Part shown: positions 8,873 through 18,322 of the stretch, in pieces
Position numbering within the stretch: the first letter of the stretch is position 1
Layout: each line of letters opens with the position of its first letter
Origin: an uncultured Collinsella sp.
GTDB lineage: Bacteria; Actinomycetota; Coriobacteriia; Coriobacteriales; Coriobacteriaceae
Length of the DNA stretch: 64,000 bases
Reading direction: 5' to 3'
NCBI GenBank assembly: GCA_902491765.1
Contig: CABUIY010000001.1
Span: 101,806 to 165,805 of the forward strand
Program-made: the position numbers and the translations under genes
Notes under the pieces: generated by a model
Seen by the model: only the letters and a program-made list of their open reading frames with translations
Databases searched by the model: none
Told to the model about the DNA's origin: nothing

Positions 8873-9787
8873 CTAGTGATACAAACCCGGCTGGTAGTGA
8901 TACTCGTTGCTCACGTGCGGGCACAGCTGCCAAAAGGCGACGGCACTTGCCGCGGCCACGTTAAGCGAATCGACCCCGTGCGCCATCGGAATGCGCACGG
9001 CGCGGTCGCAGCCGGCAATGGTCTTGACGCCCAAGCCAGCACCCTCGGTGCCCATAAAGATTGCCAGGCGGTCAATCTCCTGCAGCGCGGGATCGTCCAA
9101 TGACACCGAATCATCCGTCAAAGCCATGGCAGCACACGAAAAGCCGGCATCGTGCAGCGCCGCCAGCCCATCATGCGGCCATACGCGTGCCTCGCTGCCA
9201 ATGCGTGTCCAGGGCACCTGGAACACCGTGCCCATGCTCACGCGGGCCGAGCGACGGTACAGCGGATCGCAGCACGTAGGGCTCACCAAAATGCCATCGA
9301 CGTTCAGCGCAGCCGCCGAGCGGAAAATCGCGCCGACGTTGGTGTGGTCGACAATACCCTCGAGCACGCACACGCGCACCGGGCGCTCCCCCGCCGCCTC
9401 GACGACGCCGCCCAAGAACTCATCAACCGGAATCTGACGCGGGCGACGGAACGCCGCGAGCGCACCGCGCGTCACGTTAAAGCCCGTCAGCTGCTCCATA
9501 AGCTCCATCGAGGCAACGAACACGGGAACCGGGCCCGCACCTTCGCGCACAACCAGGCGCTCAAACAGCGGCATCATCTGGTCGAGCCAGCGTTCGCCCA
9601 AAAGAAAGCTCACCGGCTCGTATCCGGCACGCACTGCGCGCTCGATAACCTTGGCACTCTCGGCGATAAAGATGCCCTTTTGCGGCTCCAGCACGCAGCG
9701 CAGCTCACGCTCGGTCAGTCGCACGTAGGCATCAAGCCGCTCGTCCTCGAGCGAATCGATTCGCAGCACCTCAACGGCATCAGTCAT
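8873..9787 (-). CDS. TrmH/SpoU family RNA 2'-O-methyltransferase
   Basis: A SPOUT-class methyltransferase acting on rRNA or tRNA with S-adenosylmethionine. The C-terminal knot carries the three family motifs: DHTNVGAIFRSAAAL, FMGTEGAGL and IPMAHGVDSLNVAAASAVAF. The N-terminal half has the substrate-binding extension common in the RlmB/YsgA group. The start at 9787 is chosen because GGGCAGG precedes it at five bases; an ATG eleven codons earlier is the alternative. The exact target nucleotide is unknown. Confidence 0.9.
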   Translation of the reverse strand: MTDAVEVLRIDSLEDERLDAYVRLTERELRCVLEPQKGIFIAESAKVIERAVRAGYEPVSFLLGERWLDQMMPLFERLVVREGAGPVPVFVASMELMEQLTGFNVTRGALAAFRRPRQIPVDEFLGGVVEAAGERPVRVCVLEGIVDHTNVGAIFRSAAALNVDGILVSPTCCDPLYRRSARVSMGTVFQVPWTRIGSEARVWPHDGLAALHDAGFSCAAMALTDDSVSLDDPALQEIDRLAIFMGTEGAGLGVKTIAGCDRAVRIPMAHGVDSLNVAAASAVAFWQLCPHVSNEYHYQPGLYH

Positions 9788-9896
9788 AGCAGCCTGCCCG
9801 CACCCTTCTTTACAGTACATCTATACCAAACGAGGCGACGCTAAGCGCCGCCCCATGCATTCAAACAACCCGATGATACCGTTCACGCCAGACGAT

Positions 9897-10415
9897 TTAC
9901 GCCTCAACGCGACGATACGTCACGAACTCATAATCGAGACCCTCGTCACCCTCGCCCGCGGCAATCGTGGCAACACCGCCACGCCGCGCAATCTCCCACG
10001 CGGGATCGGCATCCAGATCGGGAAAGTACGTATCCACGTCATGCACGCAGTGGTTATGCGTAACCTCGGCCTCCGCGCAATACGGCAAAAACTGCCGATA
10101 GACATCGCCGCCACCGATCACCCACGCAACGGGTTCATCGGCAACCGCGGCGAGCGCTTCGTCAATGCCATGCACCACGTCAACGCCCTCGGGGGCAAAG
10201 CCCTCGTCGCGCGTGAGCACAATGTTGCGGCGATTCCTGAGCGGACGCCCACCGGGAAAACTCAGCAGCGTCTTGCGCCCCATAATGACCGGGCAACCTT
10301 TGGTGCACGCCACAAAATGGCGCATGTCGGCGCGATTGGACACCACCATGTCGCCCTCGCACCCAATACCCCAGTCATCGCACACGGCGACAATGGCAGA
10401 AAGCTTACACGTCAT
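9897..10415 (-). CDS. folA: dihydrofolate reductase
   Basis: Reduces dihydrofolate to tetrahydrofolate with NADPH, regenerating the cofactor that the adjacent thyA consumes. Family motifs are present: AIVAVCDDWGIG at the N-terminus, VIMGRKTLLSFPGGRPL, and AWVIGGGDVYRQFLP. The length of about 172 residues is normal. ATG 10415 has AGGTGA five bases upstream inside the thyA stop region; a GTG at 10424 is an alternative start. It is translationally coupled to thyA in a two-gene operon. Confidence 0.95.
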   Translation of the reverse strand: MTCKLSAIVAVCDDWGIGCEGDMVVSNRADMRHFVACTKGCPVIMGRKTLLSFPGGRPLRNRRNIVLTRDEGFAPEGVDVVHGIDEALAAVADEPVAWVIGGGDVYRQFLPYCAEAEVTHNHCVHDVDTYFPDLDADPAWEIARRGGVATIAAGEGDEGLDYEFVTYRRVEA

Positions 10416-10424
10416 GCGCGTCAC

Positions 10425-11273
10425 CTACACCGCGATGGGGATGTTCTTGACCTGCGGGCCGTGCTCATAGCCCTCGACGATCAGGTCATCGGTCGTAAAC
10501 GAGTAGAAATCATGCACATCGGGGTTGAGCGTTACCTTGGGCGCGGCAAACTGCGGACGCTCGATAAGTTCGCGGATGATATCGACATGACGGTCGTAAA
10601 TGTGGGCATCGGCAATCACGTGCAGCAGCTCGCCAGCGATCATATCGACCGACTGCGCAACCATCATCAGCAAAATGGCGTACTGGCACACATTCCAGTT
10701 GTTCGCGGCCAAAATATCCTGGCTACGCTGGTTGAGAATCATGTTGAGCGTCGGTTTGTCATCCTGTGGGCGCTGGGTGACGTTATACGTCACGCTATAG
10801 GCGCACGGGTACAGGTGCATCTCGGACAGATCGCTAAACACATAGGTGTTCGTCATAATGCGGCGACTGTACGGCGTGTGCTTAAGGTCGTACAGCACGC
10901 GGTCCATCTGATCGAAGTCGCCCTCGGCATAGTGGCTCTTCTGGCCAATCTGATAGCCGTAGGCCTTGCCGATAGAACCGGTCTCGTCAGCCCATTCATC
11001 CCAGATATGGCTGTTGAGGTCATGCACGTTATTGGACTTCTTCTGATAAATCCACAGAATCTCGTCCATGGCAGACTTAAGCGCCGTACGACGCAGGGTG
11101 AGCGCGGGGAACTCCTCGCGCAGGTCGTAGCGCGCCGTGACGCCGAAGTTTTTAATGGTATAGGCAGGGGTGCCGTCCTCCCACACCGGGCGGACCTTTT
11201 GGCCCTCGGTGGTGGTGCCATGGTCCAGAATATCGCGGCACATGGTTACAAACTGTTGATCAGCTTTGCTCAT
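10425..11273 (-). CDS. thyA: thymidylate synthase (ThyA)
   Basis: Converts dUMP and methylene-THF to dTMP and dihydrofolate. The 282-residue protein follows the longer Bacillus subtilis ThyA pattern rather than the 264-residue E. coli form. It has SNNVHDLNSHIWDEWADE, the active-site region LYPCAYSVTYNV (Cys157), and the RSQDILAANNWNVCQYA dUMP-binding block. The usual PCH context is PCA here, as in the B. subtilis-type enzymes, which also lack that histidine. The start has AGGAGGG at ideal spacing. A promoter is visible upstream and folA follows directly. Confidence 0.96.
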   Translation of the reverse strand: MSKADQQFVTMCRDILDHGTTTEGQKVRPVWEDGTPAYTIKNFGVTARYDLREEFPALTLRRTALKSAMDEILWIYQKKSNNVHDLNSHIWDEWADETGSIGKAYGYQIGQKSHYAEGDFDQMDRVLYDLKHTPYSRRIMTNTYVFSDLSEMHLYPCAYSVTYNVTQRPQDDKPTLNMILNQRSQDILAANNWNVCQYAILLMMVAQSVDMIAGELLHVIADAHIYDRHVDIIRELIERPQFAAPKVTLNPDVHDFYSFTTDDLIVEGYEHGPQVKNIPIAV

Positions 11274-11307
11274 TGACCCTCCTGTCAGTCGCCTATAAGC
11301 GAGATTT

Positions 11308-11335
11308 ATTGTAGCCCAGGCGCGCGAGTGTCGAA
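11308..11335 (-). promoter_or_regulatory. putative thyA-folA promoter
   Basis: On the minus strand TTCGAC and TACAAT are separated by 16 bases, ending about 35 bases before the thyA start. This is a sigma-70-type match with a near-consensus -10; it is predicted, not proven. Confidence 0.55.
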
Positions 11336-11410
11336 TTGGACACTTAGTCCGGCACACGCAATGCACGGCAGCGCGGCTCCGCATGCGGCAACGAGGCATC
11401 TTAGCCTTTT

Positions 11411-11478
11411 TCTGACATATGACAGAAATGCCTTGCGCCCAACGACTAACGCGTTATCCTATTGTTGACATATGTCAG
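11411..11478 (+). promoter_or_regulatory. promoter with two CATATG-centred palindromic operators upstream of the DUF134-NifX gene
   Basis: TTGCGC (11433-11438) and TATCCT (11455-11460), 16 bases apart, form a promoter. TTCTGACATATGACAGAA (11410-11427) is upstream of the -35, and the perfect palindrome TGACATATGTCA (11466-11477) overlaps the probable transcription start. The shared CATATG cores about 53 bp apart suggest repression by looping or cooperative binding. The DUF134 helix-turn-helix encoded just downstream is the natural candidate for autoregulation. Confidence 0.65.
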
Positions 11479-11491
11479 ATAAGGAGTGTGC

Positions 11492-12256
11492 ATGGCAGGA
11501 AGACGCGAAAAACTGCGCCGCGTCGGGATCATCCCCGAATACCGCGGCTTTACCCCCGATGGCCTGGCCAGCGGTGATGCCATCGACATGACCGTCGACG
11601 AGCTTGAGGTGCTGCGCCTGTGCGACCTGGAAGGTCTCAACCAAGAGGCGGTCGCCCAGCAGATGGGCATCGCCCGCGCAACGGTGGCGGCCATTTGCAG
11701 CCGCGCGCATCGCAAGGTGGCCGAAGCGCTGGTCAACGGACGAGCGCTCGTCATCGCGGGCGGCAATATCGCGTACTCCCCCATCGCCACGACGACGGCC
11801 GCATGGCCAGCAAAGGAGGTCGGCACCATGAGGGTGGCAACGACGTACGACAACGGCAACATCTTTATGCACTTTGGCCGCAGCGAGCAGTTCAAGATCT
11901 ACGACATCCAGGATGGCAAGGTGCTCAACGAGCAGGTCGTAGGCACCGGTGGCACCGGCCACGGCGCCTTGGCGGGCCTGCTTGCCAACGGTGGCGTTGA
12001 CACGCTCATTTGCGGCGGTATCGGCGGCGGCGCTATCAACGCGCTTGCCCAAGCCGGCATCACGGTCTATGCGGGCGCCCAGGGCAGCTGCGATGCCTGC
12101 GTCGAGGCCCTCATTGCCGGCACGCTCGCACAGAACGGCGAGGCCACCTGCGACTGCCATGGACATGATCACGAGCACATCCACGAGCATGGCGAGTCCT
12201 GCGGCTGCCACGGTCACCACGACCATGACGGGCACGAAGGCTGCGGCTGCCACTAG
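11492..12256 (+). CDS. DUF134 helix-turn-helix / NifX-NifB domain fusion with His-rich tail
   Basis: About 254 residues in three parts. Residues ~1-95 are a DUF134 DNA-binding domain (ELEVLRLCDLEGLNQEAVAQ, then GIARATVAAICSRAHRKVAEAL). Residues ~110-215 are a dinitrogenase iron-molybdenum-cofactor-type domain (MRVATTYDNGNIFMHFGRSEQF, GGIGGGAINAL, GAQGSCDACVEALIAG). The tail alternates His, Asp and Cys (CDCHGHDHEH..., ending CGCH), a likely metal-binding segment. AAGGAG precedes the ATG. There are no nitrogenase genes nearby, so a metal-responsive regulator is more likely than a role in cofactor assembly. The metal and the targets are unknown. Confidence 0.85.
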   Translation: MAGRREKLRRVGIIPEYRGFTPDGLASGDAIDMTVDELEVLRLCDLEGLNQEAVAQQMGIARATVAAICSRAHRKVAEALVNGRALVIAGGNIAYSPIATTTAAWPAKEVGTMRVATTYDNGNIFMHFGRSEQFKIYDIQDGKVLNEQVVGTGGTGHGALAGLLANGGVDTLICGGIGGGAINALAQAGITVYAGAQGSCDACVEALIAGTLAQNGEATCDCHGHDHEHIHEHGESCGCHGHHDHDGHEGCGCH

Positions 12257-12312
12257 CGGCAAGCACCTCGTCGAGAACGCGCTTCCACGCGTGCGACAAC
12301 CAGCGAACAAAC

Positions 12313-12352
12313 GGCGAAGGCCGCCTGGAATACCATCCAGGCGGCCTTCGCC
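12313..12352. terminator. strong hairpin between convergent DUF134-NifX and ffh genes
   Basis: GGCGAAGGCCGCCTGGAA pairs with the complementary arm ending TTCGCC, an 17-18-bp stem with a short loop. Minus-strand continuation is GTTTGTTC. It lies between two convergent stop codons and can act both ways. Confidence 0.8.
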
Positions 12353-12372
12353 ATACACGACTCAACTAGTCG

Positions 12373-13848
12373 TTACTTCTTGTTGCGCATCTGCGCTTCC
12401 ATCTGGCGCAGCAGGTCCATATCGGACTTGGGGCCGCCCGTTCCCAGGCCGCCCATGCCGCCCAGCCCCATGGCATCCAGACCGGGAATATTGGGCATGC
12501 GCATCTTTTTGCCCTTCTTACCCTTCTTGCCCTTCTTGCCGCCGGCCTGCGCCTGATTGGCCATCGTGCGCATGCGGCCCATCATCTTATTCATCTCGCC
12601 CCACTGCTTCATAAGGCTATTGACCTCGGTGGGGGTCACGCCGGCGCCCTTGGCAATGCGGGCACGGCGCTGGCCGTTGATGATGGAGGGGCGAAGGCGC
12701 TCCTCCTTGGTCATCGACATGATGATGGCCTCGTTCTTATCGAAGATACCTTCGTCCAGGTTACCACCCATCTGGTTAAGCGCACGCTGGCCACCGGGGA
12801 GCATGCCCAGAATGCCCTTCATGCCGCCCATCTTCTTGACGGCCTTCATCTGGTCGAGCATGTCGTTCATGGTAAAGCCCTCGCGCAGCATGCGCTCGGC
12901 GGCCTCGAGCTGCTCGGCGTCGGCCGCCTCCTGGGCCTTCTCAATAATGCCGACAACGTCGCCCATACCCAGAATGCGCTTGGCCATACGATCGGGGTAG
13001 AACGGCTCCAGCGAATCGGGCTTCTCGCCCATGCTCACAAACTTGATGGGCTTGCCGGTCACCTGGCGCACGGAAAGCGCGCCGCCGCCACGGGCGTCGC
13101 CGTCGAGCTTAGAGATGATCACGCCGTCAAAGTCGGTGCGCTCGGCGAAGGTCGAGACGACGTTGACGATATCCTGACCGGTCATGGCATCGACGACCAT
13201 CAGCACCTGATCGGGCTTGACGGCCTTCTTGATGTCCACGGCCTCCTGCATCATCTGCTCATCGATCTGAAGACGTCCGGCGGTATCGACGATGACCACA
13301 TCGCGCAGGTGGTCGACGGCCTCCTGAATGGCGCCCTTGGCGATGTCGACCGGGTGCGCACCGTCGCCTCGGAAGACCGGGACACCGATCTCTCCGCCGA
13401 GCGTGGCCAGCTGGTCGGCAGCGGCGGGACGGTAGACGTCGCAAGCGGCGAGCAGCGGCGAGCGGCCCTGCTTCTTGAGCAGGTAGGCAAGCTTTACGGC
13501 CGCCGTGGTCTTACCAGAGCCCTGCAGGCCCACGAGCATGATGACGTTGGGGATGCGGTTGCTAAAGACGAGCTTGCTCTCGGTGGAGCCGAGCATCTCG
13601 GTGAGCTCATCGAGCACGATCTTGACGACGTTTTGCGCCGGAGAGAGCGACTCCATGACCTCTGCGGTCATGCAGCGCTCCTTAGTCTTGGCGACGAACT
13701 CCTTGACAACCTTAAAGTTAACGTCGGCCTCGAGCAGCGCCATGCGAATATCGCGCATGGCCGAAGTAATATCGGCCTCGGTCAGCTTGCCCTTGCCGCG
13801 CAGGCGGTCAAATGTGTCGTTGAGGCGATCGCTCAGGGAATCAAACAC
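12373..13848 (-). CDS. ffh: signal recognition particle protein Ffh
   Basis: The SRP54-type GTPase that binds signal sequences of nascent membrane proteins together with SRP RNA and docks on FtsY. The 491 residues comprise an N domain, a G domain with P-loop GLQGSGKTTAAVKLA, DTAGRLQID and SKLDGDARGG, and a methionine-rich M domain. Its C-terminal tail is unusually lysine/glycine-rich (GGKKGKKGKKGKK) followed by a Met/Gly stretch. The start is a GTG with AAGGAG upstream. It follows ftsY by 10 bases, so both SRP-pathway GTPases are co-expressed with smc. Confidence 0.97.
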   Translation of the reverse strand: MFDSLSDRLNDTFDRLRGKGKLTEADITSAMRDIRMALLEADVNFKVVKEFVAKTKERCMTAEVMESLSPAQNVVKIVLDELTEMLGSTESKLVFSNRIPNVIMLVGLQGSGKTTAAVKLAYLLKKQGRSPLLAACDVYRPAAADQLATLGGEIGVPVFRGDGAHPVDIAKGAIQEAVDHLRDVVIVDTAGRLQIDEQMMQEAVDIKKAVKPDQVLMVVDAMTGQDIVNVVSTFAERTDFDGVIISKLDGDARGGGALSVRQVTGKPIKFVSMGEKPDSLEPFYPDRMAKRILGMGDVVGIIEKAQEAADAEQLEAAERMLREGFTMNDMLDQMKAVKKMGGMKGILGMLPGGQRALNQMGGNLDEGIFDKNEAIIMSMTKEERLRPSIINGQRRARIAKGAGVTPTEVNSLMKQWGEMNKMMGRMRTMANQAQAGGKKGKKGKKGKKMRMPNIPGLDAMGLGGMGGLGTGGPKSDMDLLRQMEAQMRNKK

Positions 13849-13858
13849 TAGTCACTCC

Positions 13859-14776
13859 TTAATTGGACTCGCCCACCAGGGCGCGGCAGAAATCTTTGGC
13901 ATTGAACTCCTGCAGGTCATCGACCTGCTCGCCCACGCCGATGCGCAGGATCGGGAGCTTGAGCTTCTCGGCCACGGCCATGGCGATGCCGCCCTTAGCC
14001 GTGCCGTCGAGCTTAGTCATGATAATACCGTCCAGGCCCAGCGCCTCGTTAAACTCGAGCGCCTGGTTCAGACCGTTTTGGCCCGTCGCGGCGTCGATCA
14101 CAAGCACGACCGAAACCGGCATGGGACCGGCGGCCATATTGGCGGCGCGCTTACGGGTCACATTGACCACCTTGGCAAGCTCGCGCATGAGCTCAGGGCT
14201 CGTGTGCAGACGGCCGGCGGTATCGATAAGCACCAGGTCGCTGCCGCGCTTGTCAGCCTCGTCGAGCACGTCGTAGCAAACACTTGCCGGGTCGGAGCCG
14301 CGGTCGCGCTTGATGACGGGGACGCCAGCGCGCTGGCCCCACACATCGAGCTGTTCGATGGCGGCGGCGCGGAACGTATCGGCAGAGCCGATCACGACGT
14401 TCTTGCCGCGGGCGGCCATGGCGCTCGCGATCTTACCGACTGTCGTGGTCTTGCCGGCGCCGTTGATGCCCACAAACAGCACGCAGCTCGGCGTATCGGA
14501 AAACGGATCGCGCTCGATGGGCACAAAGTGCTGTTCGAGCTGCTCGGCTAGGGCACGACGGAGCTGCGGGGCGGTCTTGAGGTTCTTCTTGGCCGCGGCA
14601 TCGCGCAGGTCATCGGACACCTTGATCGCGACATCGGCACCCATGTCACCCATAACGAGGGTGTCCTCTAGGTCCTCCCAAAAATCTTCGTCGACCTCGC
14701 CGCCAAAGTAAAAGACCTCGTTGAGGGCCTCGCGGCTGCGCTCAAGTCCGCGCGAGAGAGCATCGAAGAATCCCAT
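13859..14776 (-). CDS. ftsY: SRP receptor FtsY
   Basis: The membrane-associated SRP receptor GTPase. The 305-residue protein is a compact NG-domain form lacking the long acidic A domain of E. coli FtsY. Motifs are GINGAGKTTTVGKIA, DTFRAAAIEQL, DTAGRLHTSPELM and TKLDGTAKGG. Its ATG overlaps the smc stop (TAATG), giving translational coupling. Confidence 0.97.
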   Translation of the reverse strand: MGFFDALSRGLERSREALNEVFYFGGEVDEDFWEDLEDTLVMGDMGADVAIKVSDDLRDAAAKKNLKTAPQLRRALAEQLEQHFVPIERDPFSDTPSCVLFVGINGAGKTTTVGKIASAMAARGKNVVIGSADTFRAAAIEQLDVWGQRAGVPVIKRDRGSDPASVCYDVLDEADKRGSDLVLIDTAGRLHTSPELMRELAKVVNVTRKRAANMAAGPMPVSVVLVIDAATGQNGLNQALEFNEALGLDGIIMTKLDGTAKGGIAMAVAEKLKLPILRIGVGEQVDDLQEFNAKDFCRALVGESN

Positions 14777-17700
14777 TATGCATTCACGACCTTTCCGGTT
14801 TCGCGATCGAGTTTTTGCGAGACGACGCGACTGACGCCGTCGGCTTGCATCGAGACGCCGTAGAGGACGTCAGCATCCTCCATAGTACGGCGCTGATGCG
14901 AGATAACCAAGAGCTGCGTATCGGAACGCAACACATCGAGCGCGCCGATGAGCTTGGACAGGTTGGCGTCGTCGAGCGCCGCCTCGACCTCGTCCAGTAC
15001 ATAGAACGGCACCGTGCGCGTGCGATACACGGCAAAGAGCAGGGCGAGCGCCGTCAGGCTCTTCTCGCCGCCCGACATGAGCATCATCTTGGTGATGCGC
15101 TTGCCGCGCGGCTGCGCCACGACCTCGATACCCGTCTCGGCAGGATGCTCGGGATCGGTCATCTCCAGATGAGCCTGGCCGCCCGGGAAGAGCATAGCGA
15201 AGATCTCGCGGAAGTTCGCGTCGACCTTCTCAAACGTCACCAGGAAAGCCTTGCGCATCTTACGGTCGATAGCCACGGTGATCTTGGTGAGCGCCTTGCG
15301 CGCGCTCTCCAGATCGGCCAGCTGCTCCTCGATGTAGTCGGCGCGGCGCTTGAGCTGCTCGTACTCCTCCATGGCAACTTGGTTAACGGGACCAAGGTTG
15401 TTGATCTGGCGCACAAGCTGGTTGAGTTCACGCTCGGCGGCATCGCGGTCCGTGGGCGCCGGAAGCATGAGTGCTTCCTCGAGTACCGTGGTGCCATCGG
15501 CGGTAATGGCCTTAATGGCGGCTTCTACCTGCACCTCGAGCTTACCACGCGCGACCTTGAACTCGTTTTGCGTGGCGGAAGCGGTATCGACTCGCTCCTT
15601 AGCGCGGGCAACCTCTGCCTTGGCATCCTCGATGGTCTTCTTGAGCGAAGCGGAGTCCGCCTCCTCCAGAGAGGCCTGGTCACGCAGGCGCGCTGCCCAA
15701 TCCGACGCGCGTTCCAACAGGGCAGAATAGCGTTCGTGCATGGGGTCGACGCGCAGGCGCAGCAGCTCGAGCGAGCGCGAAGCCTGGCGTGTTCCGCGGA
15801 TACGACGGTCGATGCCCTCAAGACGATGCTCAAGGTCGGGCACGCGGCCCTTCAGCGAACGCAGGCGCTCGCTCGTCTGGGCCAGGCGCACCTTGGCATC
15901 GGCGAGCTTACCGGCGGCCTCGGAATCGTCACGGCGAACGCGATCGAGCTCATCGTTGGACTCGGCAATCTGGAGACCCAGGTCGCTTGCCTGTGCACGC
16001 GCCTCGTCACGCGAACGGGTGAGCTCGTCAACGCGCGGGCGCGCGGCACGAACGGCCTCGGCAGCCTGCTCGCGGCGCTTGGAGATGCGCACGCGCTCGA
16101 CCTCGGCATTGTTGGCGCTTTGCTCCAAGCGGCCGATCTCGGAGAGCAGCGAGCGGCGCTCGCCCTCAAGACGGGCGATCTCACCGGCGGCATCGCCCTC
16201 GGCGGCACGGGCCTCCTCGACGGCAACGTTGGCCTCGACGACTTGGTCCGAAGCATGCTCAAAGATGGCAGCCAGATCGGGTTCCAGGCCCTCGAGCTCA
16301 CGGATGCGGCGCTTGCGCTCCAAGGCACCCAAAGCCTCGCCGGCATCAAGCCCCACGCGCACCAGGCCGCCGCAGGCGACGCGGGCGCCATCGGGGGTCA
16401 CGTAAGTCACGCCTTCAACGACCGGCGCCGACAGCGCGGCAGCAAGATCGTCAACGACGTAATAGCCGCCGAGCAGCGCCTCGACGACGGGACCGTAGCC
16501 TGCGCGCACGGACAGACGATCAACCAGACGGGTACCGGAGGCGCCCTCAGCGGCGGTAGAGCCGCTCACGCCGCGCGCCACCAGCAGTGCCTCGCCCGAG
16601 GCCTTCTTTTGGTCCAGAGCCGCACGACCGGCACGCTCAAGCGTGGCGGCGTCATCAAACAGCAGCGCATCGATATCGCCGGCGAGCAATTGCTCAACCA
16701 GGCCCTCAAGCTCGCGCGGGGCCTCCAGCACGTCGCGCAGACGACCCAAGACATCGTCGCCCAGCGCACCCACCAGACGGCTCACGAGCGGCGAGCTGTC
16801 GGCCATGCGGGCATCGAGTTTCTTTTGGCTGGCAAGCTCCGAGCGCACCTCGGATAACTTGTTGCGTGCCTCGCTCTCACGGGCACGCAGGTCCTTCAGG
16901 GCCGCGCGTGCCGTCTCGGTGGCCTCACGCGCATCGACCTGAGTCTGGCGCGCTTCCTCAAGAGCGCCCTCAAGCTCCTCGGCGCGGTCGCGACGGCTCT
17001 CGAGCGAAGCCATGACCTCCTCGAGCTGCTCGTCGATCTGCTCCAGGCGCGAGGCATACATGTTGTCCTCGACCTCGGCATTGCTCAGCGAGTCCTTCAC
17101 CTTGGCGAGCTCAAGCGCGGCGTTGTCGGCCACGCGCTGCACATCGCGTTGCTCACGCGTAAGCTGCGAAATCTGATTGTCGAGCGCCACGCGCCGCTCG
17201 TGGAGCTCTGCGGCGGCAGGACCAGCGGCGTCAACGTCCTCCTGGGCCTGCATGTGCGCGCCGGTCACTTCCTCAAGCTGCGCACGCGCGTCCTCGAGCT
17301 CCTCGACCACGCGACGACGCTGATGCTCGGAGCTCGAAATCTGCCCGCGCATGTCAGACAGGCGCGACACCATGTTGTGACCCTTTTCCTCGAGCAGGCG
17401 CATGTCGGAGTTAATACGGCCGACCACATCTTGCATATGGCGGCGCTGCTCGCCCAAGTCGCCCACAAACAGGCCCTTTTCCTCAAGCATAACCTGGAGC
17501 TTCTCGAGCTCGCGCTCCTTTTCGCTCATGCGGTACTGCGCAAGCTCCAGCTCGGCAGCACCTTCCTTGGAGCGGCTCTCCAGGTCGTTCCACTGCGACT
17601 GCAGCGAACGAAGCTCATCGACAGCCAGCATCTGCGTAAGCTCGTTCGCGCGCGAGGACAGCTCTTTGTACTTGCGCGCGCGATCGACCTGACGCTCCAG

Positions 17701-18312
17701 CGGTCGCAGCTGACGGGCGATTTCCTTATTGATGTCGCGGGCACGCATCAGGTGCTCGTCCATCGACTTAATCTTTTTGAGCGCTCGCTCCTTGCGGCGC
17801 TTGTGCTTGGAAATGCCGGCGGCCTCCTCGATGAGGGCGCGACGCTCCTCGGGGCGGCTCTGCAAAATGGCGTCGAGCTTGCCCTGGCTGATGATGGAAT
17901 GCGTATCCTTGCCCAGGCCCGAATCGTGCAGGATGTCCTGAATGTCCATCAGGCGGCACGGACTCGAGTTGATGAGGTACTCGCTTTCGCCCGAGCGATA
18001 CATGCGACGGGTGATGGCGACCTCGTCAAAGTCGACGGGCAACATATGGTCCGAGTTATCGAGCACCAGCGTGACCTCGGCGACACCCACCGGCTTGCGC
18101 GCCGACGAGCCCGAGAAGATGACATCCTCCATGGCCTGGCCGCGCAGCTGCTTGGCGCTCTGCTCGCCCAGGACCCACAGAATCGAGTCGGAGATGTTCG
18201 ATTTTCCCGAGCCGTTGGGACCGACGATGACGGTCAGGCCCGGCTCAAACGTCATATGGGCGCGGTCGGCAAACGACTTGAACCCCTTGAGCGTAAGGGA
18301 CTTGAGATACAC
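14776..18312 (-). CDS. smc: chromosome segregation ATPase SMC
   Basis: The condensin core ATPase that organises the chromosome. The 1178 residues show the family layout: N-terminal Walker A VGPNGSGKSNISDSI, a long coiled coil, a central hinge at about 510-680, a return coiled coil, then the signature LMSGGEKSLTALALLF and Walker B VLDEVEAALDDAN. The start is a GTG (VYLKSLTLKGFKSFAD in frame) with GAGGAA upstream. It sits between rnc and ftsY in an rnc-smc-ftsY-ffh order also found in Bacillus. Confidence 0.98.
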   Translation of the reverse strand: MYLKSLTLKGFKSFADRAHMTFEPGLTVIVGPNGSGKSNISDSILWVLGEQSAKQLRGQAMEDVIFSGSSARKPVGVAEVTLVLDNSDHMLPVDFDEVAITRRMYRSGESEYLINSSPCRLMDIQDILHDSGLGKDTHSIISQGKLDAILQSRPEERRALIEEAAGISKHKRRKERALKKIKSMDEHLMRARDINKEIARQLRPLERQVDRARKYKELSSRANELTQMLAVDELRSLQSQWNDLESRSKEGAAELELAQYRMSEKERELEKLQVMLEEKGLFVGDLGEQRRHMQDVVGRINSDMRLLEEKGHNMVSRLSDMRGQISSSEHQRRRVVEELEDARAQLEEVTGAHMQAQEDVDAAGPAAAELHERRVALDNQISQLTREQRDVQRVADNAALELAKVKDSLSNAEVEDNMYASRLEQIDEQLEEVMASLESRRDRAEELEGALEEARQTQVDAREATETARAALKDLRARESEARNKLSEVRSELASQKKLDARMADSSPLVSRLVGALGDDVLGRLRDVLEAPRELEGLVEQLLAGDIDALLFDDAATLERAGRAALDQKKASGEALLVARGVSGSTAAEGASGTRLVDRLSVRAGYGPVVEALLGGYYVVDDLAAALSAPVVEGVTYVTPDGARVACGGLVRVGLDAGEALGALERKRRIRELEGLEPDLAAIFEHASDQVVEANVAVEEARAAEGDAAGEIARLEGERRSLLSEIGRLEQSANNAEVERVRISKRREQAAEAVRAARPRVDELTRSRDEARAQASDLGLQIAESNDELDRVRRDDSEAAGKLADAKVRLAQTSERLRSLKGRVPDLEHRLEGIDRRIRGTRQASRSLELLRLRVDPMHERYSALLERASDWAARLRDQASLEEADSASLKKTIEDAKAEVARAKERVDTASATQNEFKVARGKLEVQVEAAIKAITADGTTVLEEALMLPAPTDRDAAERELNQLVRQINNLGPVNQVAMEEYEQLKRRADYIEEQLADLESARKALTKITVAIDRKMRKAFLVTFEKVDANFREIFAMLFPGGQAHLEMTDPEHPAETGIEVVAQPRGKRITKMMLMSGGEKSLTALALLFAVYRTRTVPFYVLDEVEAALDDANLSKLIGALDVLRSDTQLLVISHQRRTMEDADVLYGVSMQADGVSRVVSQKLDRETGKVVNA

Positions 18313-18322
18313 GGTTCCTCGC

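Noticed and set aside
14815..16857. 680-codon plus-strand open frame opposite smc
   Set aside because: Antisense shadow of the SMC coiled coil, with no ribosome site or recognised motif.
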